A stretch of DNA of 64,000 nucleotides from CALHRB01 sp964473465 (GCA_964473465.1 CAYYPE010000011.1:43382-107381), one strand, 5' to 3'. Counted from the stretch's first letter, positions 17,355 to 26,300 are shown. A program made the numbers and translations. The notes: generated from the sequence alone by a model not told the origin.

Positions 17355-19376
17355 TCATGAATTGGTTTGAACTTTTTCTAATAGAATTTCAGCGATATCT
17401 TTGACTTTAACTTCATCTATCTTTTCTTTTGCCTTGACTCCGTCTGTTATCATTGTCATACAGAATGGGCAGTTAACAGCTATAGTATTCGGATTTGTGC
17501 TGAGCAATTCTTCGGTTCTTTCGATATTTACTCTTTTGCCTTGGGTTTCTTCCATAAACATTTGACCACCCCCAGCACCGCAGCATAAACCTTTGTCTTT
17601 TGAACGCTTTGGTTCCTTAATGGGTTTATTGGAAACAGAACTAAGGATTTCCCTTGGCTCCTCATAAATATTATTATATCTACCAATATAACATGAATCG
17701 TGATAGACAATACTACTCTCGACATTTTCTAATGGCTTAAGCTTTAATTTGCCTTGAGCAATCAATTCTTTAAGAAATTCAGTATGATGTTTGACTTCGA
17801 AATTTCCTCCAAATAATGGATACTCATTTTTCAGAGTATTATAGCAATGAGGGCAAAAAGTAACAATCTTGCGGACATTATACCTTTTCATAGTTTCAAT
17901 GTTCGCTTTAACCAGCATATCAGCTAAATACTCCTGTCCGGTTCTTCGGGCAACATCACCATTACATTGCTCTTCGGTTCCCAGAATAGCAAAATCAACA
18001 TTAGCAATTTGCATCAATTTAGCAAAAGCTAAGGATATTTGCTTGGCTCTGTCGTCGAAACTTCCTGCACATCCAACCCAGAAAAGATACTCGAAATCAG
18101 GCTTTTCTGCTGCTGTTTGAACCCCTGTTCCCTGTGCCCAGTCAGCTCTTTCAGAAGCAGGAAATGCCCAAGGAGTCGCATTGTTTTCGAGATTGGTGAA
18201 AGCAGTTTGAAGAAGATTTGGAAAGTTAGCTTCCATCATTACTAAAGATCGCCTCATATCAACAATAGCAGGAACATGCTCTATCATAACAGGACATTCC
18301 TGCATGCAAGCCCCACAAGTTGTGCATTGCCATAAGGCTTCAATGTTTTCATACTCCCCGATGAATTTTTTATTCAGGATTTCTTCATCTTTTGCTTCAA
18401 GAGAGGGATTGTTATTATTTTTCTGTTTCAATAATATTGGCATTCTGCCAGTAGTTCTTTCCCTGACTTCAATAATTACATTTCTTGGACTAAGGACTTT
18501 TCCGGTCAGATTTGCCGGACAAACGCTATCACAACGACCACAATGAGTGCAGGTGTAGGAATCAAAAATAGTTTTCCATGTGAAATCCTCAACATCAACA
18601 ACTCCGAATTTTTCAATACCTTCTTTTTCAAAATCAATCGGTTTCAATTTATTTGCTGGTTCGAGAGGAGCAAAAAACACATTCAAAACGGAAGTATAAA
18701 CATGAAAATGTTTTGAATATGGCAGATAGTTCATAAATGACAAAATAAAGATGATATGAACCCACCAGCTAACATTATATATATCAATTGCCGAGGAAAA
18801 ACTGAAAAAGCTGCTGATATAATGAGAAATTGGTCTTAAAGAAGTTATTCCCCCATGGAAGTGAAATTTCTCAATTGCTGCATTTTGAAATAATAGTGAA
18901 GAAACTATTATAAATATTGTAACTAACACAATGACAGCGTCCGTTTTCTCTTTGCCGTCTCCTTGCAATCTCTTCACCTTGAAAACGAATCTCCTTAGAA
19001 GTGCCCATATCACTGCAAACATTATCAATACGCAGAAAATGTCAGTTGAAATTGTGATAGCAGTAAAAAATGGTCCAAGAAAGCTCCATGTGAATGTTCT
19101 GTCAAAACCCTGTATTATTGATTCTGAAGCTGAAAACAGCAAGACAAGAAAACCCCAGAATATTGCGGCGTGAATAGGACCAGCTATTTTGTCCCTGAAA
19201 ATCTTTGATTGTCCTATTGCAACTTTCAGTGTTTTATTAATTCTTTCGAGAGGTCTGTCCCATCTGATTTCGGGCTGAGCTAATTTCAGGTATAAAAAAA
19301 ATCTTCTAAGATTGTAAAACAAAAAACCAAATGCAGTTATTAATATTATCAGAAAAATAATTGAATCAACTCTCAT
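17355..19376 (-). CDS. Membrane-bound (Fe-S) oxidoreductase with two CCG domains (HdrD/GlpC-like)
   Basis: Electron-transfer protein of 673 residues. The first 230 residues hold about five membrane helices like the NarI/HdrE cytochrome-b-type subunit. Then come two 4Fe-4S ferredoxin motifs, CTHCGRCDSVCP (about 274) and CTTCGACMQECP (about 352). The C-terminal half has two CCG-type cysteine-rich domains, including EEQCNGDVARRTG, VTFCPHCYNTL, GLCCGAGGGQMF and NCPFCMTM, which bind a non-cubane 4Fe-4S cluster in heterodisulfide reductases. Such fusions pass electrons between the quinone pool and a soluble partner such as ETF. The partner and direction are not shown by the neighbourhood. Confidence 0.88.
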   Translation of the reverse strand: MRVDSIIFLIILITAFGFLFYNLRRFFLYLKLAQPEIRWDRPLERINKTLKVAIGQSKIFRDKIAGPIHAAIFWGFLVLLFSASESIIQGFDRTFTWSFLGPFFTAITISTDIFCVLIMFAVIWALLRRFVFKVKRLQGDGKEKTDAVIVLVTIFIIVSSLLFQNAAIEKFHFHGGITSLRPISHYISSFFSFSSAIDIYNVSWWVHIIFILSFMNYLPYSKHFHVYTSVLNVFFAPLEPANKLKPIDFEKEGIEKFGVVDVEDFTWKTIFDSYTCTHCGRCDSVCPANLTGKVLSPRNVIIEVRERTTGRMPILLKQKNNNNPSLEAKDEEILNKKFIGEYENIEALWQCTTCGACMQECPVMIEHVPAIVDMRRSLVMMEANFPNLLQTAFTNLENNATPWAFPASERADWAQGTGVQTAAEKPDFEYLFWVGCAGSFDDRAKQISLAFAKLMQIANVDFAILGTEEQCNGDVARRTGQEYLADMLVKANIETMKRYNVRKIVTFCPHCYNTLKNEYPLFGGNFEVKHHTEFLKELIAQGKLKLKPLENVESSIVYHDSCYIGRYNNIYEEPREILSSVSNKPIKEPKRSKDKGLCCGAGGGQMFMEETQGKRVNIERTEELLSTNPNTIAVNCPFCMTMITDGVKAKEKIDEVKVKDIAEILLEKVQTNS

Positions 19377-19645
19377 AGTTTAAATCTTAAGTTAAACAAA
19401 ATATAAAACCCTTTGTTTTATTTTTCGAAAAAACAAAGTTAAAGCAAAACAAGTTAATTATTTCAAACAAGATAAGCAAAATTTATGTTCTTACTTTTTC
19501 AATGATGTTGTTTTTGGTTTACTAAAAGGCTCACTTCCTTTACTACTAATAAGTATTTAATTTTATTAAAAAAATAATTTTACAAATTGATTTTTATTTT
19601 TAATTTTGACTCATAAATATTTCATTGTATAATTTTGGAGGAATA

Positions 19646-22600
19646 ATGAAACATTTTATCGCAATTCTCGCAATGGCTATCTTTTTATTCTTTGTAACCA
19701 TAGTAAAAGCTGATGAAATATGGGATGACCTAAATCTTCCGGACGGGCTTAATGCTGATATAACAAGCATTGCTATTGATGCTCAGGAAATATTTCTCGG
19801 AACCAATGGTGCTGGTCTTTATTATTCCAATAATTATGGAAAATCATGGCAGCATCTTAGCCATAAATTATTAGATCAGGATATAATTCAAAATATCTAC
19901 TTATCGCCAAATGGATTTATATTTGTCATAGGACAAAGTCTTATTTACAGTTCTTCCAGAAAACAGATAAACTGGGAAGTGAATTATTTTTTCCAGCGCA
20001 ATCAAGAGCTTATTAATTGCTCCGATATGAGCATCGAAGGTGATTTGGCTGTTGGTACAGATAATGGAATTTATAAATCCGATGCAATCCTTAATGGGAC
20101 CCAATGGACCAGAATAACAGGCAATCTTGAAAAAATCAAGGTTACAAAAGTTAAGTTTGATGCTTTTTTGAATCCTTTTATCTGTGCCATCCGAAAAGAA
20201 CAATACTCAATCTATGAATATTCAACCAGAAACTGGCAGGAAGTTATTGAAGGTATCAAAGAACAACCAAACGTTAATCAATTTACTTTTGATGAAGCTC
20301 AAAATTTTTTCGCTGTTATAGGTAACAATATTTATCAATATAACTACAAGGCAAAGAACTGGTCATTATTCACACAAAGCGGGCAAAAGGTGATTAGAAA
20401 AATCAAATTCTCCAAAAGTAATTTGATTTCGATCTCTGATTTTGATATAAGAATTTATGATAAAGAAAAAAGAAAATGGTCAGATGAAAACCAGGATTTA
20501 ATATTCGAAGATAGAATTATTGACTTGTTAGTTGATGACGAAGATAAAATAATAGGTTTAACTAAATCAAAAATAAAGATTTCAAAATTTGATATTCCTG
20601 GAATAGTTGACTGGATTCTAAGAAAAAAATTCAGGGTTTACGATGCAAAAAATTATCTGATGACAAATACAACATTCTCTCTTTACAAAGGTAGTTGCGA
20701 TAATAATGCTGTATATTTAACAGATGTAACCACAAATAGTTCTGGCATATTTTCAATTGATGCTAATAGTCTGGGTTTGGCAACCGGTGATCAAATAAAA
20801 CTCGAGAGATCAGTTTCACATCTAAATTCCATTAAAACAGGCCATGAAGCAGTCAATAACAGAATGTATGAAATCAAGTTGAATAATTTGAAATTCGATG
20901 TGGATGGACAACCTTCCTACCAAGTTTTAACAAATGATTTATATCAGGATATCAAGATGGATCATACTCAGCTATTATTCAATCTTGTTATTTCGGTGGA
21001 ATGGGATGCTAAACCACAATTTTTGGATACTCTTAAGAGTTGGGTTAAATTGATGTCATCTTTTCTATGGGATGTTACTGATGGTCATCTTTTTATAAAG
21101 AAAGTTGCAATTTATGATAATGGACAAAAATGGAATCAAGCTGATATTAGAATCTTTGTTAGCAATGTTGTTTGGCCAAATGCTGCAGTAAAAGGAATAA
21201 ATGAAAATGATGCTGCCAATGCTCAGGTAAGAATGCCAAGAAGATGGTATGGGAATGGGGATGTTTCACGAAACAGAACTGCTTTATCTAATTGGATTAC
21301 TGAGTCCGATAATCTCTGGGGAAGATCATCCTCAACTACAATAGCTCACGAGCTGGGTCACTATCTCTTTGGATTTTGGGATGAATATGTTTGGGTGGAT
21401 ACAAATAAGCAGAAAACAGTTCCCGCAGGTCACAACTTTGGTTTTATGCAATATCAATACGGCAATGGTGGTCCATATTCCTCTGAAATGTCATTTCCGG
21501 GACGATACTCAAATAACAATTGGAAATATACCGCTCAATGGGCTTATAATGGAAGCGATTGCTGGACTCAATTTGAGAAGGACTGGGAAAAAACCTATGT
21601 TTCTACAAGTGGTGGATTTTTCTGTCCTATCAATAAACCATCTGAAAGAACTCTGAGCTCTGGCAGGGATTATCTTCTTGGTCCTCTTGATTTTTCTGCA
21701 GGACAAAATCAATGCAGAATAGAGCCTTTGGTTGAGGTTCAGATTTTTGACCAAAACACTTCTTCTGGGGATGTCAATATAACCTGTATTGATGATGAAG
21801 GTCAATTAGCAACCAAGGCAGATTCTTATTATTGCCTGCCATCAACATTTGTAATGTTACCATTGTCATATCAGGGAAAGACATCCGACGAAGGTAAGAT
21901 TAAATCTTTAGGGGTAAAGGTTGGTAATATGATTGCAATTCTTTGCCTACAGAGAAGATATATTCCTTTTGTTGGTTATATAAGTTCTTTATCCTTTAAA
22001 TATTATACTATATCATCAATATCAGGATATGATAAAGATGCTCAGGATTCCCCTCTTGAAGAAGAAGAGATTGTTATTCTGGATAGGGTTAAAGGTGATT
22101 ATCGTTTTGTTAGTTCGTGGTCCTTCGATAAGCAGGGGATTCTGACTTATAATCTATTCTCAAAATCATCTCTGACAGATCAACCCGTTGTTGTCATCCC
22201 CGATGAAAAATCAGATTACAAAATTGCCAACACAAGATATGATGATAAAACAATCTCTTATTCAGCAAAATTGAGCGATATTACTCTAAATGATGGCATA
22301 TTGCAGCTTAGTTTGAAAGATGAAGCCAATAAACCATTTTTCATTCCCATTCATTATTCAATTTCTGAAAGACAGGAGAAAATGCTTGCTCCGTTGGGGT
22401 CTGCAGAATTAACTATTGATCCAAAAAATTCAGAATTAAGGACAGTAGCCTTTTTGGTTAGCAATTTCTTTCCTATGACAGAAGGGCTTGTAAAGGAACC
22501 AGAGCATGTTGGATACGTTGTCTCAATCACTTCTTATCCTCAGGATTTTCTGCAAGGTTCAAAAAATATACTTATGATGCGATACTCTAAGTCTGATTTA

Positions 22601-23044
22601 ATTTTAAAGAATGAATTGACTCTACAAATACATAGATGGGACGAAAATTCAAGAAAATGGGTCCTTATTCCAAGCACAGTTGACACCACCGAGCAAATTG
22701 TAACAGCTATTATCAGTCAAAACGGCACTTATGCACTTTTTACAACTGATCTATCAACAGGTTACGATGAATTGAATGACAAGAACTTCTTTGGTTTGAA
22801 AGTATTGCCAAGTCCTGTCTCGAACGAAGCTGAGGTGCAATTTGCCTTGATTAATCCTGATGTTGTTAGTCTGAAAATTCTTGATAGTTTTGGAAGAGAA
22901 ATCAGCGAGGTATTTTCAGAATACAGAAATGCAGGGGTTCACAAAGTCAGGGTAAATACAAGTTCATTATCATCAGGAGTATATTTCTTCTCTCTGAAAT
23001 CAGGAATGGCTTCCTCAACAGTCAAAGCAGTAATAATTAAATAA
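19646..23044 (+). CDS. T9SS-exported CLCA-like zinc metalloprotease with N-terminal propeller-like region
   Basis: Exported protein of 1,132 residues from the ATG at 19646, which has GGAGG just upstream (an in-frame TTG at 19625 is less likely). A signal peptide (about 1-22) is followed by roughly 300 residues of repeated beta units such as EIFLGTNGAGLYYSNNYGKSW, like BNR/YCF48-type propellers. A carboxypeptidase-regulatory-like domain (about 330-410) comes next. The zinc site is HELGHYLFGFWDEY (His568, Glu569, His572, Asp579/Glu580): HExxHxxxGxxDE is the layout of the metalloprotease domain of calcium-activated chloride channel regulator (CLCA) proteins. The last 80 residues (LPSPVSNEAEVQF, then LKILDSFGREI) form a T9SS type A sorting domain. 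Substrate unknown. Confidence 0.85.
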   Translation: MKHFIAILAMAIFLFFVTIVKADEIWDDLNLPDGLNADITSIAIDAQEIFLGTNGAGLYYSNNYGKSWQHLSHKLLDQDIIQNIYLSPNGFIFVIGQSLIYSSSRKQINWEVNYFFQRNQELINCSDMSIEGDLAVGTDNGIYKSDAILNGTQWTRITGNLEKIKVTKVKFDAFLNPFICAIRKEQYSIYEYSTRNWQEVIEGIKEQPNVNQFTFDEAQNFFAVIGNNIYQYNYKAKNWSLFTQSGQKVIRKIKFSKSNLISISDFDIRIYDKEKRKWSDENQDLIFEDRIIDLLVDDEDKIIGLTKSKIKISKFDIPGIVDWILRKKFRVYDAKNYLMTNTTFSLYKGSCDNNAVYLTDVTTNSSGIFSIDANSLGLATGDQIKLERSVSHLNSIKTGHEAVNNRMYEIKLNNLKFDVDGQPSYQVLTNDLYQDIKMDHTQLLFNLVISVEWDAKPQFLDTLKSWVKLMSSFLWDVTDGHLFIKKVAIYDNGQKWNQADIRIFVSNVVWPNAAVKGINENDAANAQVRMPRRWYGNGDVSRNRTALSNWITESDNLWGRSSSTTIAHELGHYLFGFWDEYVWVDTNKQKTVPAGHNFGFMQYQYGNGGPYSSEMSFPGRYSNNNWKYTAQWAYNGSDCWTQFEKDWEKTYVSTSGGFFCPINKPSERTLSSGRDYLLGPLDFSAGQNQCRIEPLVEVQIFDQNTSSGDVNITCIDDEGQLATKADSYYCLPSTFVMLPLSYQGKTSDEGKIKSLGVKVGNMIAILCLQRRYIPFVGYISSLSFKYYTISSISGYDKDAQDSPLEEEEIVILDRVKGDYRFVSSWSFDKQGILTYNLFSKSSLTDQPVVVIPDEKSDYKIANTRYDDKTISYSAKLSDITLNDGILQLSLKDEANKPFFIPIHYSISERQEKMLAPLGSAELTIDPKNSELRTVAFLVSNFFPMTEGLVKEPEHVGYVVSITSYPQDFLQGSKNILMMRYSKSDLILKNELTLQIHRWDENSRKWVLIPSTVDTTEQIVTAIISQNGTYALFTTDLSTGYDELNDKNFFGLKVLPSPVSNEAEVQFALINPDVVSLKILDSFGREISEVFSEYRNAGVHKVRVNTSSLSSGVYFFSLKSGMASSTVKAVIIK

Positions 23045-23067
23045 AAAAAGTATTAATTAAAAATTTT

Positions 23068-23105
23068 AAAAGGGGCTATCTCGTAATTTGAAATAGCCCC
23101 TTTTT
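23068..23105. terminator. Bidirectional terminator between the metalloprotease gene and tRNA-His
   Basis: Stem AAAAGGGGCTAT (23068-23079) pairs with ATAGCCCCTTTT (23093-23104), 13-base loop. It ends in T on the plus strand, and the A run on the left gives T on the minus strand, so it can serve both the metalloprotease gene and the tRNA reading towards it. Confidence 0.88.
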
Positions 23106-23126
23106 CTATATTATCCTGAAAATTTG

Positions 23127-23200
23127 GGCGAGCTATGGGACTTGAACCCATGGCCCTCAGAGCCACAATCTGATGCTCTACCGACTGAGCTAAGCCCGCC
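23127..23200 (-). tRNA. tRNA-His (anticodon GTG)
   Basis: Full cloverleaf on the minus strand. The acceptor stem GCGGGCT pairs with AGCTCGC (one G-T pair), the D arm contains AGCTCAGTCGGTAGAGC, the anticodon stem TCAGA/TCTGA encloses loop TTGTGGC giving anticodon GTG, and the T arm has GTTCAAGTC. An extra G at position -1 (23200) faces discriminator C73, the identity mark of bacterial tRNA-His. CCA is not encoded. Confidence 0.97.
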
Positions 23201-23265
23201 ATTTACACAATTGCAAAATTAAGGTTAATTTTTATTTTTTAAAAGAACAATTTTCCTTTTATTAA

Positions 23266-23309
23266 ATAAAAAAAACTGCACAAGTTAATTTAAATTACTC
23301 TGTGCAGTT
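23266..23309 (-). terminator. Terminator of the rpmE-rpsR operon
   Basis: Inverted repeat AACTGCACA/TGTGCAGTT (23274-23282 with 23301-23309). On the minus strand it is followed by about eight T. It lies 23 bases after the rpsR stop. Confidence 0.85.
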
Positions 23310-23331
23310 AAAAAAAATTATAATAAAAAGT

Positions 23332-23598
23332 TTAAGCTGTATCCTGGGCAACAAAAGGCAGAAGTGCCAGATGTCTTGCATATTTGATCGCTTTGGCTAA
23401 TTGCCTTTGTTGATAAGCATTAACCCCGGTTATTCTCTTAGGGAGAATTTTACCCTGATCATTAATAAATCTGCTCAGAAATTTTGTATCAAGATAATCA
23501 ATAACTTTAGATTTCTTCAAGGGATTATGCTTTTTCTTGACAGTCTTCTTGTTAGGCTTTACCATGCTATTGGTTTGCATAGGATGTATAGCATTCAT
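23332..23598 (-). CDS. rpsR: 30S ribosomal protein S18
   Basis: Small-subunit ribosomal protein of 88 residues. Core S18 signature: VIDYLDTKFLSRFINDQGK, then ILPKRITGVNAYQQRQLAKA and IKYARHLALLPF. A basic 25-residue N-terminal extension precedes it. The start ATG shares a base with the rpmE stop (TAATG type), so the two are translationally coupled. Here rpsR follows rpmE rather than the usual rpsF-ssb neighbours. Confidence 0.97.
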   Translation of the reverse strand: MNAIHPMQTNSMVKPNKKTVKKKHNPLKKSKVIDYLDTKFLSRFINDQGKILPKRITGVNAYQQRQLAKAIKYARHLALLPFVAQDTA

Positions 23599-23831
23599 TA
23601 CTTACTCCTTTTCTCTTTCATTGTTTTTGTTTTTTCGAATCGCTTGTTGAATCGCTCTACTCTTCCGGCGGTATCAACAAGAACTTGCTTTCCTGTGAAA
23701 AATGGATGTGATTTGGAATCAATTTCGAGAACCATTTTATCGCCTTTGTAGCAAGAACGGGTCTTGAAAGTAGTTCCGTCTGTCATCACTATTTCAACAG
23801 TTTTATAATATGGGTGAATACCTTTTTTCAT
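23598..23831 (-). CDS. rpmE: 50S ribosomal protein L31 (zinc-free form)
   Basis: Large-subunit ribosomal protein of 77 residues. MKKGIHPYYK at the start and SHPFFTGKQVLVDTAGRVERFNKRF in the second half (split here as SHPFFTGKQ and DTAGRVERFNKRF) are L31 marks. The pattern is that of type A L31, but the CxC and CxxC zinc ligands are replaced; only one Cys (SCYKG) is left, so it is a C-minus, zinc-independent form. It carries a basic tail (KTKTMKEKRSK). It is the middle gene of a three-gene operon ending in rpsR. Confidence 0.95.
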   Translation of the reverse strand: MKKGIHPYYKTVEIVMTDGTTFKTRSCYKGDKMVLEIDSKSHPFFTGKQVLVDTAGRVERFNKRFEKTKTMKEKRSK

Positions 23832-23839
23832 AAAATATC

Positions 23840-24016
23840 CTATTTAGAAATATCAACTTTAGTTAATTCATTTAAGTCCTGAACCCTAACAAATTTTTCA
23901 AGAAAGCGGAGGTTCCCCTCATCAGTTCTGAAACCTTTAATAACTTTTACATTTATTCCTGACTCGGTCTGTTTCTTTTTCTTTAATTTATCACCAAATG
24001 TTTGTTGTTTTGCCAT
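23840..24016 (-). CDS. Conserved small basic protein, 58 residues, first gene of the rpmE-rpsR operon
   Basis: Small protein starting MAKQQTFGDKLKKKKQTES and ending KFVRVQDLNELTKVDISK; the middle contains INVKVIKGFRTDEG. It is basic at the N-terminus with two likely beta strands after it. GGAG lies 9 bases before the ATG at 24016, and a good promoter lies just beyond. It sits 8 bases before rpmE on the same strand, so a ribosome-related role is a fair guess from context, as for other short ORFs in Bacteroidota/Chlorobi ribosomal-protein operons. I cannot name a characterised family. Confidence 0.8.
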   Translation of the reverse strand: MAKQQTFGDKLKKKKQTESGINVKVIKGFRTDEGNLRFLEKFVRVQDLNELTKVDISK

Positions 24017-24044
24017 TTTCTTTCTCCAGAAAAAATTAAGATTA

Positions 24045-24075
24045 CAAAAATAATATTTTTATTTCGATTTACAAA
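24045..24075 (-). promoter_or_regulatory. Bacteroidota-type promoter for the 58-aa protein-rpmE-rpsR operon
   Basis: On the minus strand TTTG (24072-24075), 19 bases, then TATTTTTG (24045-24052): an exact match to TTTG-N19-TAnnTTTG. The start codon is 29 bases downstream of the -7 element. Confidence 0.75.
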
Positions 24076-24122
24076 AGAAAATATTGATTTTTTTAATTGT
24101 TAATTAACAAATGATTATTTCA

Positions 24123-24130
24123 TATCTTTG
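24123..24130 (+). promoter_or_regulatory. -7 promoter element for the AmpG-like transporter
   Basis: TATCTTTG matches TAnnTTTG. The nearest TTG upstream (24097-24099) is 23 bases away, longer than usual. Transcription would start near 24137. Confidence 0.5.
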
Positions 24131-24135
24131 CCATT

Positions 24136-25482
24136 TTGATAATTAATTCTAATAAAAATTTGAAAGAAAAGACAGAAGAAAACAAGAATCCATGGCTTTT
24201 TATTCCTACACTCTATTTTATCGAAGGAGTGCCATATATTATTGTAAATCAGCTTTCTGTTGCTCTTTTCAAATCTCTCGAGGCAACGAATGCTTTCGTC
24301 GGAGCAACAAGCATACTAAGCCTGCCATGGTCAATCAAATTTCTATGGGGTCCTATTGTTGATGGATACTTTACGAAACGTAAATGGCTCATCTGGATGC
24401 AATTATTAATGGCGGTTTTGTTATTATTTCTTTCAATTTCTTTTGCATTGCCTGATGTAGTTATTATTTCTCTTGTTATATTTATTCTGATGGCTTTCCT
24501 CTCGGCAACCAATGATATTTCAACCGATGGTTATTATCTGATTGCCTTGGATAAAAAACAGCAGGCTTTTTTTTCGGGTATAAGAAGCACGTTTTACAGA
24601 ATAGCAATGATTTTTAGTGGTGGGTTCTTGCTTTATCTATCTGACCTGCTGGCAAAAAAGTATCAAAGTATTCTTTATGGCTGGTCCTTGACTTTTGCAA
24701 TTGCAGGAATAGTCATTCTGCTAATTTCATTTTATCACTTGATTATTCTGCCAAAACCAAGTGAAGATAAAGCTGTGAAATCCGAAAATACGAAAATCCC
24801 TTTCAAGAAAGCCTTTACAACATATTTCAAGCAGGAAAAAATCGGCTATGTTATTGCTTTTATTCTTGTTGTCAGGTTAGGCGAAGGAATACTTTTAAAA
24901 ATGCTCCAGCCATTCCTTAACGACCCAATTGAAAAAGGAGGTATGAGTTTCGGTTGGGGTGAAATTGGAATAATGTATGGCACATTCGGAGTTATTGCTC
25001 TTGTTATCGGTGGGATTCTGAGCGGGTGGATAATAAAAAAATACGGGCTGAAGAAAACTATTTTTCCATTAATTTTATGTATGAATATCCCCAATATTTT
25101 GTATGCTTTGCTGGCTTTGTTCCGTCCAACAGTATCATGGAGTCTGGATATTTCATTCCTTTCACTTTTCTTTGGAGATGCCCAAAAGCTGATTATTACA
25201 TTTAATCCACTTGTGCAATTTTCAATAATAATTGAGCAGTTCGGTTATGGCCTTGGTTTCACAGCGTTTATGGTTTTTCTTCTTTATTTTTCGAAGGGCG
25301 AATACAAAACATCTCACTATGCTATATCAACAGGATTTATGGCAATAGGATTGATTATACCCGGGTTCATCAGTGGATTTTTACAGGAACTGGTAGGCTA
25401 TAGCTGGTTGTTTATTATTTCAACTATAGCCACAATCCCAGGAATGATACTACTATTTTTTATACCCTTAAATGACGATTAA
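24136..25482 (+). CDS. AmpG-like major facilitator superfamily transporter
   Basis: Inner-membrane permease of up to 448 residues with about 12 helices. The N-terminal part IEGVPYIIVNQLSVALFK and the loop PWSIKFLWGPIVDGYFTKRKW (split: PWSIKFLWGPIVDGY, FTKRKW) match the AmpG/acetyl-CoA transporter branch (PAT family), whose AmpG member imports muropeptides for wall recycling. No ATG exists at the N-terminus: candidates are TTG at 24136 or TTG at 24160. Because the predicted transcription start falls at about 24137, the TTG at 24160 (then 440 residues) is favoured. It converges with the aldo/keto reductase gene, overlapping by 4 bases. Substrate is inference. Confidence 0.85.
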   Translation: MIINSNKNLKEKTEENKNPWLFIPTLYFIEGVPYIIVNQLSVALFKSLEATNAFVGATSILSLPWSIKFLWGPIVDGYFTKRKWLIWMQLLMAVLLLFLSISFALPDVVIISLVIFILMAFLSATNDISTDGYYLIALDKKQQAFFSGIRSTFYRIAMIFSGGFLLYLSDLLAKKYQSILYGWSLTFAIAGIVILLISFYHLIILPKPSEDKAVKSENTKIPFKKAFTTYFKQEKIGYVIAFILVVRLGEGILLKMLQPFLNDPIEKGGMSFGWGEIGIMYGTFGVIALVIGGILSGWIIKKYGLKKTIFPLILCMNIPNILYALLALFRPTVSWSLDISFLSLFFGDAQKLIITFNPLVQFSIIIEQFGYGLGFTAFMVFLLYFSKGEYKTSHYAISTGFMAIGLIIPGFISGFLQELVGYSWLFIISTIATIPGMILLFFIPLNDD

Positions 25483-26300
25483 GGTGCATTGGTTGGATCC
25501 CATGAAGTACGGAAATTCTCGTTGAAAGAATTTATATATTCCATATCTTCCTTGCTGATTTCGAAATCAAAAACCTGTATATTCTCCAGAATCCTTGAAG
25601 GAGTTACCGATTTTGGCAGGGTGATTGTCCCTATTTGCAAGGTCCAGCGAATTAAAATTTGAGCGGGTGTTTTTCCATATTTCTCTCCCAGTTTCACTAG
25701 TCTCGTATCGTTTAGTCTTTGACCTCTTGTGAGTGGCGTATAGGCTTCTATGTAAATATTATTATCCATACAGAATTCCTGTAGTTCTTTCTGGTACAGA
25801 AAAGGAGAAAATTCCACCTGATTAACTACCGGAATAACGTTAGCATAGCTAAGTAGTTCTTTGATATGCCGAATTGTGTAGTTGCTGACCCCGATACTAC
25901 GGACAAGTTTTTGCTCATAAAGACTTTCAAGTGCTTTCCATGACTCCCTCCTTAGGTTTTCAACAGGCCAGTGGATTAAGTAGAGGTCAATATAATCCAT
26001 TTGAAAATTTTTCAAACTCAATTCAAATGCTTTTAATGCTTTATCATATCCTTGATCTTTATTCCATAATTTCGTTGTTACAAAAAAATCTTCTCGTTTA
26101 ATGCCTGAATCTCTGAAGGCTCTTCCAACATCTCCTTCGTTTCTGTAAAAAGCTGCGGAATCAATATGACGATAACCGTTTTGTAACGCAAAAAGTGCTG
26201 CTTTGTATGTTTCATCACCCGGTTTGCTAAGATAAACTCCCAAACCTATGGGTGGTATCAAAACACCATTATTTAATTTAATTCTTGAATTTATATCCAT
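25479..26300 (-). CDS. Aldo/keto reductase (2,5-diketo-gluconate reductase-like)
   Basis: NADPH-dependent carbonyl reductase of 273 residues, cytoplasmic TIM barrel. The catalytic tetrad is visible: Asp in HIDSAAFY with the Tyr in the same motif, Lys in VTTKLWN and His in YLIHWPV. GVSNYTIRHIKELL and VVNQVEFSPFLYQ are the standard family motifs, and LPKSVTPSRILENIQVFDFE closes the cofactor site. It matches the AKR5-like group with broad aldehyde substrates. It stands alone on the minus strand, convergent with the transporter and divergent from the M1 peptidase. Confidence 0.94.
   Translation of the reverse strand: MDINSRIKLNNGVLIPPIGLGVYLSKPGDETYKAALFALQNGYRHIDSAAFYRNEGDVGRAFRDSGIKREDFFVTTKLWNKDQGYDKALKAFELSLKNFQMDYIDLYLIHWPVENLRRESWKALESLYEQKLVRSIGVSNYTIRHIKELLSYANVIPVVNQVEFSPFLYQKELQEFCMDNNIYIEAYTPLTRGQRLNDTRLVKLGEKYGKTPAQILIRWTLQIGTITLPKSVTPSRILENIQVFDFEISKEDMEYINSFNENFRTSWDPTNAP

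Noticed and set aside
19605..19637. TTTG (19605) and TAATTTTG (19630) ahead of the CLCA-like gene look like a promoter pair.
   Set aside because: The -7 element would overlap the GGAGG ribosome site and leave a leader of only a few bases, so the match is probably chance in AT-rich DNA.
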